A DNA stretch of 64,000 nucleotides from Flaviramulus sp. BrNp1-15 (GCF_022259695.1 NZ_CP092099.1:604471-668470), one strand, 5' to 3'. Counted from the first letter of the stretch, positions 18,019 to 27,880 are shown. Translations and numbers: made by a program. Notes: generated by a model not told the origin, from the sequence alone.

Positions 18019-19872
18019 CTATTCTACTGTAACTGATTTTGCTAAATTACGTGGTTGATCTACATTTTTATCTAAAAGAACGGCTATATGATAAGATAAT
18101 AATTGTAAAGGGATAGTCGTTAATAATGGAGTTAAAGACTCTAATGTTTCTGGAACTTCAATAACATGATCTGCTAATTCTTTTACTTGTTTATCACCTT
18201 CTGTGACAATGCCTATAATTTTACCCTTTCTAGATTTTATTTCCTGTATATTACTAACTACTTTTTCGTAATGCCCTTTTTTAGTTGCAATTACAACAAT
18301 AGGCATGTTTTCATCAATTAATGCAATTGGACCATGTTTCATTTCTGCTGCAGGATATCCTTCAGCATGTATATAAGATATTTCTTTTAGTTTTAAAGCA
18401 CCCTCTAAAGCGACTGGAAAATTATAACCTCTACCTAAATAAAGACAGTTTTTAGCATCTTTATAAATATCTGCTATCATTTTTATATGAGCATCAGATT
18501 TTAAAGCTTTTTCTACTTTACCAGGAATCATTTCTAATTCTAATAAATGGTGACGGAAATCAGAACTACTAATAGTACCTTTAGCACGAGCCATTCTTAA
18601 CGCCATTAAAGTTAAAACAGTAATTTGAGTAGTAAATGCTTTAGTTGATGCAACACCTATTTCTGGGCCAGCATGTGTATAAGCTCCGGCATGTGTTTCT
18701 CTAGCTATTGACGAACCAACAACATTACAAACGCCAAACACAAAAGCACCTTTAGATTTAGCTAATTTAATAGCAGCAAGCGTATCAGCAGTTTCACCAG
18801 ATTGAGAAATTGCAATTAACACATCATTTTCGTTAATTACAGGGTTTCTATACCTGAATTCTGAAGCATATTCTACTTCTACAGGTATTCTAGCTAAATC
18901 TTCAAAAATATACTCAGCTACTAAGCCCGCATGCCATGATGTACCACAAGCAACAATAATAATACGATTAGCATTAAGGAATTTTTTCATATTATCCTCA
19001 ACACCAGCCATTTTTATGATGGCTTCGTTTCTTAATAGTCGTCCTCTATAAGTGTCTTTTATAGCTTTTGGTTGTTCATGAATTTCTTTTAGCATAAAAT
19101 GCTCGTAACCACCTTTTTCTATTTGTTCTAGATTTAATTGTAATTCTTGCACATAAGTATCTACTAAAGAATCATCTTTAATCTTTCTTATTTTTATGCC
19201 TTTGTGGAAACGTATAATTGCCATTTCTTCATCCTCTAGATAAACAGCATTTTTAGTGTATTCTAAAAAAGGAGATGCGTCACTGGCAATGAAAAACTCA
19301 TCTTCATTCTCACCAATACCAATAGCTAATGGACTTCCTAAACGAGCAACAACAACTTCTTCGGGTTTGTTTTTATCAAAAACGGCAATGGCGTAAGCTC
19401 CAATAACTTGATTTAATGCTATTTGAACAGCCTTACCAAGTTTTACATTTTCTTTTTTCTTTACGTCTTCAATTAGGTTGATAAGAACTTCAGTATCTGT
19501 ATCGGATTGAAAAGTGTAACCTCTAGAAATAAGCTCCTGTTTAAGTGATTCATAATTTTCTATAATACCATTATGAATAATCACTAACTCTCCTGAATTT
19601 GAAAGGTGTGGGTGTGAATTTATATCATTAGGTACACCATGGGTTGCCCAACGTGTATGACCTATTCCTACACTGCCATGTTTTGTGATTTCATTGTCAG
19701 AACGACTTTCTAAATCTGCTACTTTGCCTTTTGTTTTAGAAACTTTTAAATCGGTACCATCAAACAATGCGATGCCAGCGCTATCGTATCCTCTGTATTC
19801 AAGTCTTTTTAGACCTTCGATTATAATTGGGTAAGCTTCTCTTGGTCCTATATATCCTACAATTCCACACAT
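18019..19872 (-). CDS. glmS: Glutamine--fructose-6-phosphate aminotransferase (isomerizing)
   Basis: A 617-aa enzyme that makes glucosamine-6-phosphate from fructose-6-phosphate and glutamine, the first step to UDP-GlcNAc. The Ntn glutaminase domain starts MCGIVGYIG with Cys2 as nucleophile after Met removal, followed by RLEYRGYDSAG and GHTRWATHG. Two SIS domains follow, with ISQSGETADT and SQSGET-type phosphosugar binding. The C-terminus ends NLAKSVTVE, the usual GlmS tail. Full length, all landmarks intact. No glmS ribozyme is evident in the 161 bases between it and the upstream gene. DUF4270 and GT5-like genes lie upstream on the same strand. Confidence 0.97.
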   Translation of the reverse strand: MCGIVGYIGPREAYPIIIEGLKRLEYRGYDSAGIALFDGTDLKVSKTKGKVADLESRSDNEITKHGSVGIGHTRWATHGVPNDINSHPHLSNSGELVIIHNGIIENYESLKQELISRGYTFQSDTDTEVLINLIEDVKKKENVKLGKAVQIALNQVIGAYAIAVFDKNKPEEVVVARLGSPLAIGIGENEDEFFIASDASPFLEYTKNAVYLEDEEMAIIRFHKGIKIRKIKDDSLVDTYVQELQLNLEQIEKGGYEHFMLKEIHEQPKAIKDTYRGRLLRNEAIIKMAGVEDNMKKFLNANRIIIVACGTSWHAGLVAEYIFEDLARIPVEVEYASEFRYRNPVINENDVLIAISQSGETADTLAAIKLAKSKGAFVFGVCNVVGSSIARETHAGAYTHAGPEIGVASTKAFTTQITVLTLMALRMARAKGTISSSDFRHHLLELEMIPGKVEKALKSDAHIKMIADIYKDAKNCLYLGRGYNFPVALEGALKLKEISYIHAEGYPAAEMKHGPIALIDENMPIVVIATKKGHYEKVVSNIQEIKSRKGKIIGIVTEGDKQVKELADHVIEVPETLESLTPLLTTIPLQLLSYHIAVLLDKNVDQPRNLAKSVTVE

Positions 19873-20033
19873 AACTTATAATATTGATTTTAGGGTTTTT
19901 AACTTAAGGCAAATATGTAAAATAAATAACAATGAAAGATAATTATTATATGAATACCTATTTTATACGATGAAAGTCATTTTTTTCAAAAAAGCATATA
20001 GTATTAAAACTCAAATTAGTTAAGTTTTAAGTG

Positions 20034-21740
20034 TTACTTTGGCTCTGTATAAAACACTTTTAATTTTAATCTTTTTTCTTCAGGAGCATTTTCATTACTA
20101 CCATGTAAAATAGTGCCTCTGAGAGATATTAATGCTGATGTTGGAATAGCAATAACATCATCATCACTTTCTAAAATTTCAGCACTACTAAAAATAAAAG
20201 TGTCTGGGTTATAGTCTGCATTTACATTTGTTGAAAGTACAAGGCCAATTTTTGTATTAGTTGAGTCTCTAAGCAAGATGTTATTTAAATGCTGTGTTAG
20301 GCGTATTTTATACTTTCCTGAAATAGTGTCTCTTTGACCTAAACTTATAAATTTAGAATTAAACGGACTTTGATTATTTCTAGTCTGATCCGCTAAATAA
20401 TCAACAGTTGGTATGCTATTTTTAACATCGTAGGCATAAATACGATCATACTTATGGAAATCTTCATTATTAGAGCCTATATTAATGGTTTCATCTTCAT
20501 AAACCTCTAAATGGGCTTCATTTATAAGCCTTTTTAGTAAATAATTGCCAGTTGTATTATCAATTATATAATCTCCGTTTTCATCAGTTTGTCTGTACTC
20601 ATCAATAAAATCTTCAAGGGCATCCGCAATTTCATTGTTGTTAGAATCCTCGTTTCCAAATAAATCAATAACAGCCATGGAACCTGAGGTTCCTTTTAAA
20701 TAAAGTTTTTCATCACCTAAAGTTTTGTCTCCATTTTGTAATGATACTTGATTGTAATCATTAATAAATGTATTTAATCTATTACCAGTGAAATTTAAAA
20801 CATATGTAGATTCTACTCTTTCACCATCTTCTACTGTGGAATCTTTTGAATAATGAATAGTAATATTGGCATTTGAAGAAGCTAAGTTTAGTAAAATCAT
20901 ATTACCATCGCTACCAAGAGCTTCTGCTTTAAAGTAAATACCCCTAAAATAGTTTTTAAAGTTATTGGCGTTGCTTAAAACAGGGTCATCTTGTTTACTT
21001 ATAATAGTGCTCGTCCAGTATAATTTATCTTCATTGCTATCTAAAACCACTGTATATGCAGGTTCAGATAAAGTAGTTACTTCATCTTCTCCTGTTCCTG
21101 TAGTGGTTTCAGTTGGAGCTTCACTTGGAATAAAAACAGGCTCTTCATGAATTGTAGTTACAATATGATCATCAAAATTCACAACACCTGTACCGGTTAA
21201 AACCGAGTTTGTAGTGTTATTTGCATTTGAATAAAAATTTTGTGTACTGTTAGTAGTAGAATTAGGATCGAAATCTCTTAAAAAATAATTGTTTTGATAA
21301 ATAGAAAGTTTAATTCCTTCTGAAGGGTTTCCATATAAAGAATCTAATTTATATACTGGGTTGCCTTCGTCATCTACGTCTGTTTGAGTACTAAAATAAG
21401 GGATGCTAATTACAACTCTATCAATCTCAGCGTTTGTGCCAAAATCAGGATTAAAAGTTGTTGGTGTTACTTGGGCAACAATACTAGCTATGGTTTGTCC
21501 ATAAGCTGGATCGTTATAAACACCAAGTAAGTTGGCTGGTAATCCGTTTACTTGTAAAGAATCTAGTTTTTTATTGTATGCAGTAGCAGGATAAACTGTG
21601 CTATTAGTTTCAAAATTTGCATTGTCTTTTCCAAGAACATCACTTTCTATAACATTAAAATCTTTATCGCATGCAATAAAAGATAAAACAGAAAATATTA
21701 AAACAACAGTGACTTTAAGGGCTTTAATGGTCTTTTTCAT
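20034..21740 (-). CDS. DUF4270 family lipoprotein
   Basis: A 568-aa predicted lipoprotein with signal ending FSVLSFIAC and lipidated Cys24. The start CDKDFNVIESDVLGKDNANF and the segment GVYNDPAYGQTIASIVAQVTP match the DUF4270 pattern of Bacteroidetes. The rest is beta-rich, with acidic, Asn-rich loops. It probably sits on the outer membrane. Function is unknown. It lies between the GT5-like gene (23-base gap upstream) and glmS (161-base gap downstream) on the same strand, an order I believe is frequent in Flavobacteria. Confidence 0.8.
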   Translation of the reverse strand: MKKTIKALKVTVVLIFSVLSFIACDKDFNVIESDVLGKDNANFETNSTVYPATAYNKKLDSLQVNGLPANLLGVYNDPAYGQTIASIVAQVTPTTFNPDFGTNAEIDRVVISIPYFSTQTDVDDEGNPVYKLDSLYGNPSEGIKLSIYQNNYFLRDFDPNSTTNSTQNFYSNANNTTNSVLTGTGVVNFDDHIVTTIHEEPVFIPSEAPTETTTGTGEDEVTTLSEPAYTVVLDSNEDKLYWTSTIISKQDDPVLSNANNFKNYFRGIYFKAEALGSDGNMILLNLASSNANITIHYSKDSTVEDGERVESTYVLNFTGNRLNTFINDYNQVSLQNGDKTLGDEKLYLKGTSGSMAVIDLFGNEDSNNNEIADALEDFIDEYRQTDENGDYIIDNTTGNYLLKRLINEAHLEVYEDETINIGSNNEDFHKYDRIYAYDVKNSIPTVDYLADQTRNNQSPFNSKFISLGQRDTISGKYKIRLTQHLNNILLRDSTNTKIGLVLSTNVNADYNPDTFIFSSAEILESDDDVIAIPTSALISLRGTILHGSNENAPEEKRLKLKVFYTEPK

Positions 21741-21763
21741 GTATGTGATTAATGAATGTATGT

Positions 21764-22573
21764 TTAGCCTAAAACGGTATTATTGAAAAATGTTGTATAA
21801 GCTTCACCAAATTCATCTTTACTTTTATATTCTAAAATAGGTTTTTTTGAGGCTTTTAAATAGGCTTCTAGATCTTCAGGAATGTTTTCAGACCCAACAA
21901 TTAACGCATCAGAATAATCAATAGCAACTTTCATTAAGTTATTATAAGACGGTTCATTAAGCAATTTAACAGCATCTTCATTTATGTTGTCAAATTTAAT
22001 CTTATTAATCATGTCTTTATTTAAAGTATTGTTAAAACTTTGATTATATATTGAAGTAACAATTTTACTTTCATTAAACAAAGGTTCGTCTTTATAATAT
22101 TCTTTTAAATAAACAGGTAATAATGAAGCTAACCACCCATGAACATGAATAATATCTGGAGACCAATTTAATTTCTTGACGGTTTCAATAACACCTTTTG
22201 CAAAGAAAATAGCGCGTTCATCGTTATCAGAAAACAGGTTACCATCTTCATCAGTTAAAGTTGCTTTTCTTTTAAAATATTCATCGTTATCAATAAAATA
22301 AACCTGAATTCGCTCTTTTGGGATAGATGCTACTTTAATAATAAGTGGCATATCTAAATCATTAATCACTAAATTAATACCAGATAATCTTATGACTTCA
22401 TGTAACTGATGTCTTCTTTCGTTTATATTTCCATAACGTGGCATAAAAATTCTTATTTGTCCACCTTGTTGATTCACCATTCTTGGTGCTTCAAAAGACA
22501 TAGACGAAATTTCGGTTTCTGGTAAATAAGGTACTACTTCAGATGATACATACAATATCCTCTTATCTTTCAT
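21764..22573 (-). CDS. One-domain glycogen/starch synthase-like protein (GT5 N-terminal domain)
   Basis: A 269-aa protein resembling only the N-terminal Rossmann half of GT5 glycogen synthases: RILYVSSEVVPYLPETEISSM, GGQIRIFMPRYGNINERRHQL, RAIFFAKGVIETVKKLNWSPDIIHVHGWLASLLPVYLK. The ADP-glucose-binding KxGGL motif near the N-terminus is absent (PETEISSMSF instead). There is no C-terminal nucleotide-binding domain; full enzymes have about 470-500 aa. It is therefore unlikely to be a normal glycogen synthase. It is divergent from panC and upstream of DUF4270 and glmS. Reading frame and composition look healthy, so it is a functional gene of unknown role rather than a pseudogene. Confidence 0.75.
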   Translation of the reverse strand: MKDKRILYVSSEVVPYLPETEISSMSFEAPRMVNQQGGQIRIFMPRYGNINERRHQLHEVIRLSGINLVINDLDMPLIIKVASIPKERIQVYFIDNDEYFKRKATLTDEDGNLFSDNDERAIFFAKGVIETVKKLNWSPDIIHVHGWLASLLPVYLKEYYKDEPLFNESKIVTSIYNQSFNNTLNKDMINKIKFDNINEDAVKLLNEPSYNNLMKVAIDYSDALIVGSENIPEDLEAYLKASKKPILEYKSKDEFGEAYTTFFNNTVLG

Positions 22574-22741
22574 ATGTTTGTTTTTGTTGACTTTTAATGA
22601 TGTCTAAATCATTAGCAATTATTGATTTTTTTAAAGAGAAAATTTGAAAAATTTTGTCTTATTCAGACTTCACTTTTTTTAAAATTCAAAATAAAAAACA
22701 CGCAAAAGTACAAAATTTTATGCAATTTGACTGTAAAATCT

Positions 22742-22749
22742 TAAGTTTG
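22742..22749 (+). promoter_or_regulatory. Probable -7 promoter element of panC
   Basis: TAAGTTTG matches the Bacteroidetes -7 consensus TAnnTTTG perfectly, about 25 bases before the GTG start. A TTTG lies at 22726-22729, but it is closer than normal -33 spacing. Confidence 0.5.
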
Positions 22750-22773
22750 CACCCGTTAATTTTTTATTAAAAC

Positions 22774-23625
22774 GTGGAAGTTTACTCAGAAAAACAACAA
22801 ATTATAAAGGCAGTTGATGCTTTAAGAGACAAAAAGCTAACTTTAGGTTTGGTTCCTACCATGGGCGCATTGCACCAAGGACATTTACAATTAGTTAAAA
22901 AAGCTTTGGCAAATAATAGCAAAGTAATTGTAAGCATCTTTGTAAATCCAACCCAGTTTGATAATACAGAAGATTTGCAAAAATACCCAAGAACATTAGA
23001 AAATGATGTTGCTTTATTGAGTACTTTAAGCCAAACAGATATCTTAGTTTATGCACCTACGGTTGACGATATTTATAAAGGTAAAACAGTTTCCGAGGAG
23101 TTTGATTTTGATGGTTTAGAGTTTGAAATGGAAGGTAAGTTTCGTCATGGACATTTTGATGGAGTAGGTACCATTGTAAAACGGTTTTTTGAAATTGTTA
23201 AACCAGATAACGCTTACTTTGGCGAGAAAGATTTCCAACAGTTAGCTATCATTAAAAAATTAGTTGAAAAGTATCATATTCCAGTAAACATTGTGGGGTG
23301 TAAAATACATAGAGAAGCTAATGGTTTAGCTATGAGCTCTCGTAATACTCGACTAAAAGCTGAGTACAAAAAAGCTGCACCATACATATATAAAACTTTA
23401 ACAGAAGCAAAAAAGCATTTTGGCACAAAAAGTGCTAATAAAGTTTCGGAATGGGTTGAAAAACAGTTTTCTAAACATGATTTATTGGAGTTGGAATATT
23501 TCATTATTGCAGATACTAAAACCTTAAAACCGGTTAAAAGAAAATCAAATAATAAAACTTACAGAGCGTTTATAGCAGTATATGCTGATGATATTAGACT
23601 TATTGATAATATCGCTCTAAATTAA
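22774..23625 (+). CDS. panC: Pantothenate synthetase
   Basis: A 283-aa enzyme joining pantoate and beta-alanine with ATP to form pantothenate, the precursor of coenzyme A. Motifs are [13 protein letters not shown] (HIGH-like nucleotide binding), [33 protein letters not shown] and [12 protein letters not shown] (KMSKS-like). The start codon is GTG at 22774; no better ATG exists upstream in frame, and this start gives the usual first residues. It is followed 13 bases later by panD, which supplies beta-alanine, so the two steps are linked. It is divergent from the GT5-like gene. Confidence 0.96.
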   Translation: MEVYSEKQQIIKAVDALRDKKLTLGLVPTMGALHQGHLQLVKKALANNSKVIVSIFVNPTQFDNTEDLQKYPRTLENDVALLSTLSQTDILVYAPTVDDIYKGKTVSEEFDFDGLEFEMEGKFRHGHFDGVGTIVKRFFEIVKPDNAYFGEKDFQQLAIIKKLVEKYHIPVNIVGCKIHREANGLAMSSRNTRLKAEYKKAAPYIYKTLTEAKKHFGTKSANKVSEWVEKQFSKHDLLELEYFIIADTKTLKPVKRKSNNKTYRAFIAVYADDIRLIDNIALN

Positions 23626-23634
23626 TTATCTTTG
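23603..23634 (+). promoter_or_regulatory. Candidate internal promoter of panD
   Basis: TTG (23603-23605) is followed 21 bases later by TATCTTTG (23627-23634), a perfect Bacteroidetes -7 element. It overlaps the end of panC and lies 4 bases before the panD ATG. If used, transcription would start at or near the ATG, giving an almost leaderless panD mRNA. Confidence 0.5.
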
Positions 23635-23638
23635 CCCC

Positions 23639-23989
23639 ATGCAAATACAAGTAGTAAAATCAAAAATTCATAGAGTTAAATGCACCGGTGCAGAACTCAA
23701 TTACATAGGTAGTATAACCATTGATGAAGATTTAATGGATGCAGCTAACATTATTCAAGGTGAAAAAGTTCAAATTGTAAATAACGATAATGGTGAACGT
23801 TTAGAAACCTATTGTATTCCAGGACCTCGAAAAAGTGGCGAAATTACTCTTAATGGTGCAGCTGCCAGAAAAGTTTCGGTGGGAGATACCTTAATTTTAA
23901 TTACTTATGCTTTTATGGATATTGAAAAGGCCAAAGTATTTAAACCTTCTTTAGTATTTCCAGACGAAGCCACAAACTTGTTAAAATAA
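23639..23989 (+). CDS. panD: Aspartate 1-decarboxylase (pyruvoyl-dependent)
   Basis: A 116-aa proenzyme that decarboxylates aspartate to beta-alanine for pantothenate synthesis. It self-cleaves between Gly24 and Ser25 (NYIGSITID), turning the serine into the pyruvoyl cofactor. Other conserved parts are the N-terminal [14 protein letters not shown] and [21 protein letters not shown]. Full length for the family. It lies 13 bases after panC and 6 bases before the membrane protein gene. A candidate promoter just upstream could allow expression independent of panC. Confidence 0.97.
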   Translation: MQIQVVKSKIHRVKCTGAELNYIGSITIDEDLMDAANIIQGEKVQIVNNDNGERLETYCIPGPRKSGEITLNGAAARKVSVGDTLILITYAFMDIEKAKVFKPSLVFPDEATNLLK

Positions 23990-23995
23990 AAACTT

Positions 23996-24949
23996 TTGAA
24001 CCCAAAAATATCAAGATTATTAAAAATTTCACTCCCATTATTACTGGGAGTTTTTTTGGTCTGGTATTCACTGTCTCAAATTTCTATAGAAGAGTTAATT
24101 AAGTACTTTAAAAAAGCAGATTATACCTGGGTTTTATTAGGTGTGTTTTTAGGACTTTTAAGTCATCTATCTCGTGCTTATCGTTGGCGTTTTCAACTAG
24201 AACCCATGGGTTATAAAATTAAATTGGGTAACAGTATTATGGCAGTTTTTGCTACTTATTTAATTAATTATACTATTCCCAGAGCAGGAGAAGTGGCTAG
24301 AGCATCTATACTTACAAATTATGAAGGTGTGCCTTTTGAAAAAGGTTTTGGTACTATAGTCGCAGAACGTATTGCAGATATGCTTGTTATGTTGGGTATT
24401 ATAATAATCACCCTTTTTTTAGAATTTGACTTTATTTATAGTTTTTTAATTGAAAAATTTGATCCTTATAAAATCATAATTGCTTTAATCTTACTCATTG
24501 TTTTAGGGCTTATTTTTATAAGATTTGTAAATAAGGGCAAATCCAAAATAGCTTTAAAAATTAAAGGGTTTGTAAACGGACTTATTGAGGGAGCTTTGAG
24601 TATTTTTAAAATGAAGAAAAAGTGGGCGTTCATTTTTCATACCCTTTTTATTTGGGGTATGTATGTGCTCATGTTTTATGTAACTTCTTTTTCTCTTGAA
24701 CAAACCACGGGTATCCCTTTTGCAGCTATATTAATAGGTTTTATAGCAGCCAGTTTTAGTATAGCGGCTACAAACGGTGGCATTGGTTCTTATCCAGAAG
24801 CTATAGTATTAGCGTTCCTATTATTCAATATTCCAGAAGATCCTAGTCGTGCTTTTGGATGGATTATGTGGACGTCTCAAACCCTAATGGTTATTGTTTT
24901 TGGTGGTTTATCACTCATTTACTTGCCTATTTTCAACAGAAAAAAATAA
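23996..24949 (+). CDS. YbhN-type flippase-like membrane protein (lysylphosphatidylglycerol synthase TM family)
   Basis: A 317-aa inner-membrane protein with about 8 hydrophobic segments of the AglD2/LPG-synthase transmembrane family. Typical segments are SHLSRAYRWRFQLEPMGYKI, TYLINYTIPRAGEVARASIL and FGTIVAERIADMLVMLGI, with AATNGGIGSYPEAIVLAFLL near the C-terminus. There is no soluble aminoacyl transferase domain, so it is a membrane-only member, possibly lipid or glycan translocating. The start is TTG at 23996, 6 bases after the panD stop; no usable ATG gives the full first helix. Substrate unknown. Confidence 0.82.
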   Translation: MNPKISRLLKISLPLLLGVFLVWYSLSQISIEELIKYFKKADYTWVLLGVFLGLLSHLSRAYRWRFQLEPMGYKIKLGNSIMAVFATYLINYTIPRAGEVARASILTNYEGVPFEKGFGTIVAERIADMLVMLGIIIITLFLEFDFIYSFLIEKFDPYKIIIALILLIVLGLIFIRFVNKGKSKIALKIKGFVNGLIEGALSIFKMKKKWAFIFHTLFIWGMYVLMFYVTSFSLEQTTGIPFAAILIGFIAASFSIAATNGGIGSYPEAIVLAFLLFNIPEDPSRAFGWIMWTSQTLMVIVFGGLSLIYLPIFNRKK

Positions 24950-25052
24950 AATAGACAACGTTTAAAACTTCTGTAAAGCTTACAAAAACTTTGCTTTTAA
25001 TCTCTAGGTTAATTTATTACCTTGCCAATATCAAATCTCAAATCATTTTAAA

Positions 25053-26201
25053 ATGAAAAAAACAATTGTTTTCTTTTTACTTCTTTGTTTCGCATTTAAT
25101 AGTGAAGCACAGGTTAAATATGAATCTATTCAATCTTCAAAATTAGGAGAAGAGCGTCAGTTAAAAATACAATTACCAAGAGGTTATAATTCTAATGAAG
25201 ATAAAACATATCCATTATTTGTAGTGCTTGATGGGGATTATATGTTTGAAGCCGTAGCTGGAAATGTAGATTATTTTTCCTATTGGGAAGATATGCCAGA
25301 GGCTATTGTAGTAGGTGTTAATCAGCTAGATAAAAGGTATGATGATTGTATGTATTCCGGTCAAAATTCGTTGCCTATTGAAACAGGTGCAGCTTTTTTT
25401 GAGTTTATTGGTTTAGAGTTAATTCCTTACATAGAAAAAAGCTTTAGAGTAGGTAATTTTAGAGTAGCGGTAGGACATGGCGAAACCGCTAATTTTATAA
25501 ATTATTACCTATTAAAACCGAACCCTTTATTTCAAGGATATATTTCTGTTAGTCCAGAGTTAGCTCCAAATATGTTGGATTATCTTCCAGAAATTTTAGG
25601 TAAAATTGAATCTAAAACCTTTTATTATTTAGCAAATACTAATAATGACTCACCATCAACAAAACAGATGATAGAAGCTTTAAATAAAGATATGTCTGCT
25701 ATAGATAATGATAATTTATTTTACGATTTTGATGCTTTTGAAGGACCATCACATTATTCTGTTCCTACGCATGCTATACCAAGTGCTATAGAAGGTATGT
25801 TTAAAGTGTTTCAGCCTATTTCTAGAAAAGAATACAAAAAGGTTATTTTGGAATTAGAAATATCTCCTGTGGTTTATTTAGAAGAAAAGTATCAAACCAT
25901 TTATGATTTGTTTGGTATTGAAAAACAAATTTTGATTAACGATTTTAAAGCTATTTCTGCAGCTATAGAAAAAAATGAGTTTTATGAGTATTATGAAGAT
26001 TTAGGTAAAATAGCGAGAAAAGAGTATCCTGAAACCCTTCTTGGAGGTTACTATTTAGGTCGTTTTTACGAAGAAACGGGAGAGCCTAAAAAAGCAATGC
26101 GTACTTATCAATCTGCTTATACTTTAAAAGAAATTGCTGGTATTACTAAGGATGATGTGCTTCAAAGAGCCGATTCTATAAAAGAAGATTTCGGGTATTA
26201 A
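25053..26201 (+). CDS. Secreted esterase-fold (alpha/beta hydrolase) protein lacking the nucleophile serine
   Basis: A 382-aa protein with signal peptide MKKTIVFFLLLCFAFNSEAQ. Residues about 25-250 follow the Fes/esterase-D fold: LGEERQLKIQLPRGYNSNEDKTYPLFVVLDGDYMFE, a strand-loop around VGVNQLDKRYDDCM, and the nucleophile-elbow position. The elbow reads RVAVGHGETANF, so the normal GHSxxG serine is Gly143. The histidine loop GPSHYSVPTHAIPSAIEG is kept. The C-terminal third is helical and TPR-like. It is probably a non-catalytic or altered hydrolase; related Flavobacteria proteins may share this (recollection). Its stop overlaps the radA start by one base (TAATG), giving translational coupling. 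Confidence 0.75.
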   Translation: MKKTIVFFLLLCFAFNSEAQVKYESIQSSKLGEERQLKIQLPRGYNSNEDKTYPLFVVLDGDYMFEAVAGNVDYFSYWEDMPEAIVVGVNQLDKRYDDCMYSGQNSLPIETGAAFFEFIGLELIPYIEKSFRVGNFRVAVGHGETANFINYYLLKPNPLFQGYISVSPELAPNMLDYLPEILGKIESKTFYYLANTNNDSPSTKQMIEALNKDMSAIDNDNLFYDFDAFEGPSHYSVPTHAIPSAIEGMFKVFQPISRKEYKKVILELEISPVVYLEEKYQTIYDLFGIEKQILINDFKAISAAIEKNEFYEYYEDLGKIARKEYPETLLGGYYLGRFYEETGEPKKAMRTYQSAYTLKEIAGITKDDVLQRADSIKEDFGY

Positions 26202-27559
26202 TGGCAAAAGTAAAAACGACGTTTTTCTGCCAGAATTGTGGTACACAATACGCTAAATGGCAAGGGCAATGTAATGCCTGTAAAGAATGGAATACTATTG
26301 TTGAAGAGGTTATTCAAAAACCTGAAAAAAGTGATTGGAAAACATCGAATTCAACAATTAAAAGGGTATCTGTACCATTACGAATTAATGAAATAGATGC
26401 TTCAAAAGAAGCCCGATTAGATACCTTTGATGCTGAATTTAATCGCGTTCTAGGTGGCGGAATTGTTCCAGGTTCATTAACACTTTTAGGCGGGGAACCA
26501 GGAATTGGAAAAAGTACTTTACTCCTTCAGGTTTCCTTAAAATTACCATATAAAACCTTATATGTTTCAGGTGAGGAAAGCCAGAAACAAATAAAAATGC
26601 GTGCAGAACGCATTAATCCAGAAAACAATAACTGTTATATTCTTACAGAAACTAAAACGCAAAATATCTTTAAGCAAATAGAGGCTTTAGAACCCGATAT
26701 TGTAATTATAGACTCTATTCAAACCTTGCATAGTGATTATATTGAATCGTCTTCAGGAAGCATTTCGCAAATAAAAGAATGCACTACAGAGCTTATAAAA
26801 TTTGCTAAGGAAACCGCTACACCTGTTGTTTTAATTGGTCATATTACTAAAGATGGTAATATAGCTGGTCCAAAAATTTTAGAGCATATGGTAGATACAG
26901 TTCTGCAATTTGAAGGTGACCGCAATCATGTTTTTAGAATTTTAAGAGCTCATAAAAATAGATTTGGATCTACAAACGAATTAGGAATTTATGAAATGCA
27001 AGGTTCTGGTTTACGAGAAGTTTCAAACCCATCAGAAATTTTAATATCTAAAAAAGACGAAGAATTATCTGGTAACGCTATTGCTGCTACTTTAGAAGGT
27101 ATGCGTCCATTAATGATAGAAGTTCAGGCTTTGGTAAGTACAGCTGTATATGGTACTCCGCAACGTAGCGCCACGGGTTTTAATGCAAAACGCTTAAATA
27201 TGTTGCTTGCAGTTTTAGAAAAACGCGCTGGTTTTAGATTAGGAGCAAAAGATGTGTTTTTAAATATTACCGGTGGTATTACCGTTGATGATCCTGCAAT
27301 AGATTTAGCTGTAGTGGCTTCAATATTATCATCAAATGAAGATGTTGCCTTACCAAAAGATGTATGTTTTGCTGCAGAAGTTGGTTTATCTGGAGAAATT
27401 CGTCCAGTACAACGCGTAGAACAACGTATACTAGAAGCTGAAAAACTTGGCTTTTCAACAATATTTGTATCCAAATACAATAAAATTTCACTTAAAAATA
27501 CAGTAATTAAAGTTCAACTTATTTCAAAAATTGAAGATTTAGTTGATGCATTAATTTAA
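26201..27559 (+). CDS. radA: DNA repair protein RadA
   Basis: A 452-aa RecA-like branch-migration helicase acting in recombination repair. Parts in order: N-terminal C4 zinc finger (CQNCGTQYAKWQGQCNAC, about residues 10-27), Walker A GGEPGIGKSTLL, Walker B region (DIVIIDSIQTL), the RadA-specific KNRFG motif (HKNRFGSTNELGIYEM), and a C-terminal Lon-protease-like domain (RSATGFNAKRLNMLLAVLEKR onwards). Full length, no defects. Its ATG shares one base with the stop of the esterase-like gene. A 769-bp non-coding region follows. Confidence 0.97.
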   Translation: MAKVKTTFFCQNCGTQYAKWQGQCNACKEWNTIVEEVIQKPEKSDWKTSNSTIKRVSVPLRINEIDASKEARLDTFDAEFNRVLGGGIVPGSLTLLGGEPGIGKSTLLLQVSLKLPYKTLYVSGEESQKQIKMRAERINPENNNCYILTETKTQNIFKQIEALEPDIVIIDSIQTLHSDYIESSSGSISQIKECTTELIKFAKETATPVVLIGHITKDGNIAGPKILEHMVDTVLQFEGDRNHVFRILRAHKNRFGSTNELGIYEMQGSGLREVSNPSEILISKKDEELSGNAIAATLEGMRPLMIEVQALVSTAVYGTPQRSATGFNAKRLNMLLAVLEKRAGFRLGAKDVFLNITGGITVDDPAIDLAVVASILSSNEDVALPKDVCFAAEVGLSGEIRPVQRVEQRILEAEKLGFSTIFVSKYNKISLKNTVIKVQLISKIEDLVDALI

Positions 27560-27880
27560 TTATATATTCACCTAAAGGACGAAGTTTATACTTTAAGTAT
27601 TATAAAATTAATAGGTTGTAATTGTAAAATAAGAGCTTTTTCTTATATAAATAGTCACGTAATTCTTCTGTTTTTTAGTATTTCATTTCTTTTAAGGTTA
27701 GTTTATTAATTTTTTTTGAATTCATAGAAAACTAATTGTCTATTTATCAAGTAAATACATTAAATTTTGGTGCTTCACTATGTGCTTGATAATTAATTAC
27801 TTAGCTCGTTTTTGCGATAAATCATAGCTTCCTTTATAGTTTTATAGACCATTAAACTAAATAGTAAAGCAAACTTCTAA

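Noticed and set aside
19873-20033. Possible glmS-type ribozyme or riboswitch upstream of glmS
   Set aside because: No conserved ribozyme core or paired structure could be recognised in the 161 bases; only AT-rich sequence was seen.
21764-22573. Pseudogene of glycogen synthase
   Set aside because: The frame is clean with a normal start and stop, and no remnant of the second domain lies in the adjacent DNA, so a one-domain gene is more likely.
27124-27480. 118-aa open frame antisense to radA
   Set aside because: It lies fully inside a well-supported RadA gene, has no start context and its composition reflects the reverse complement of radA codons.
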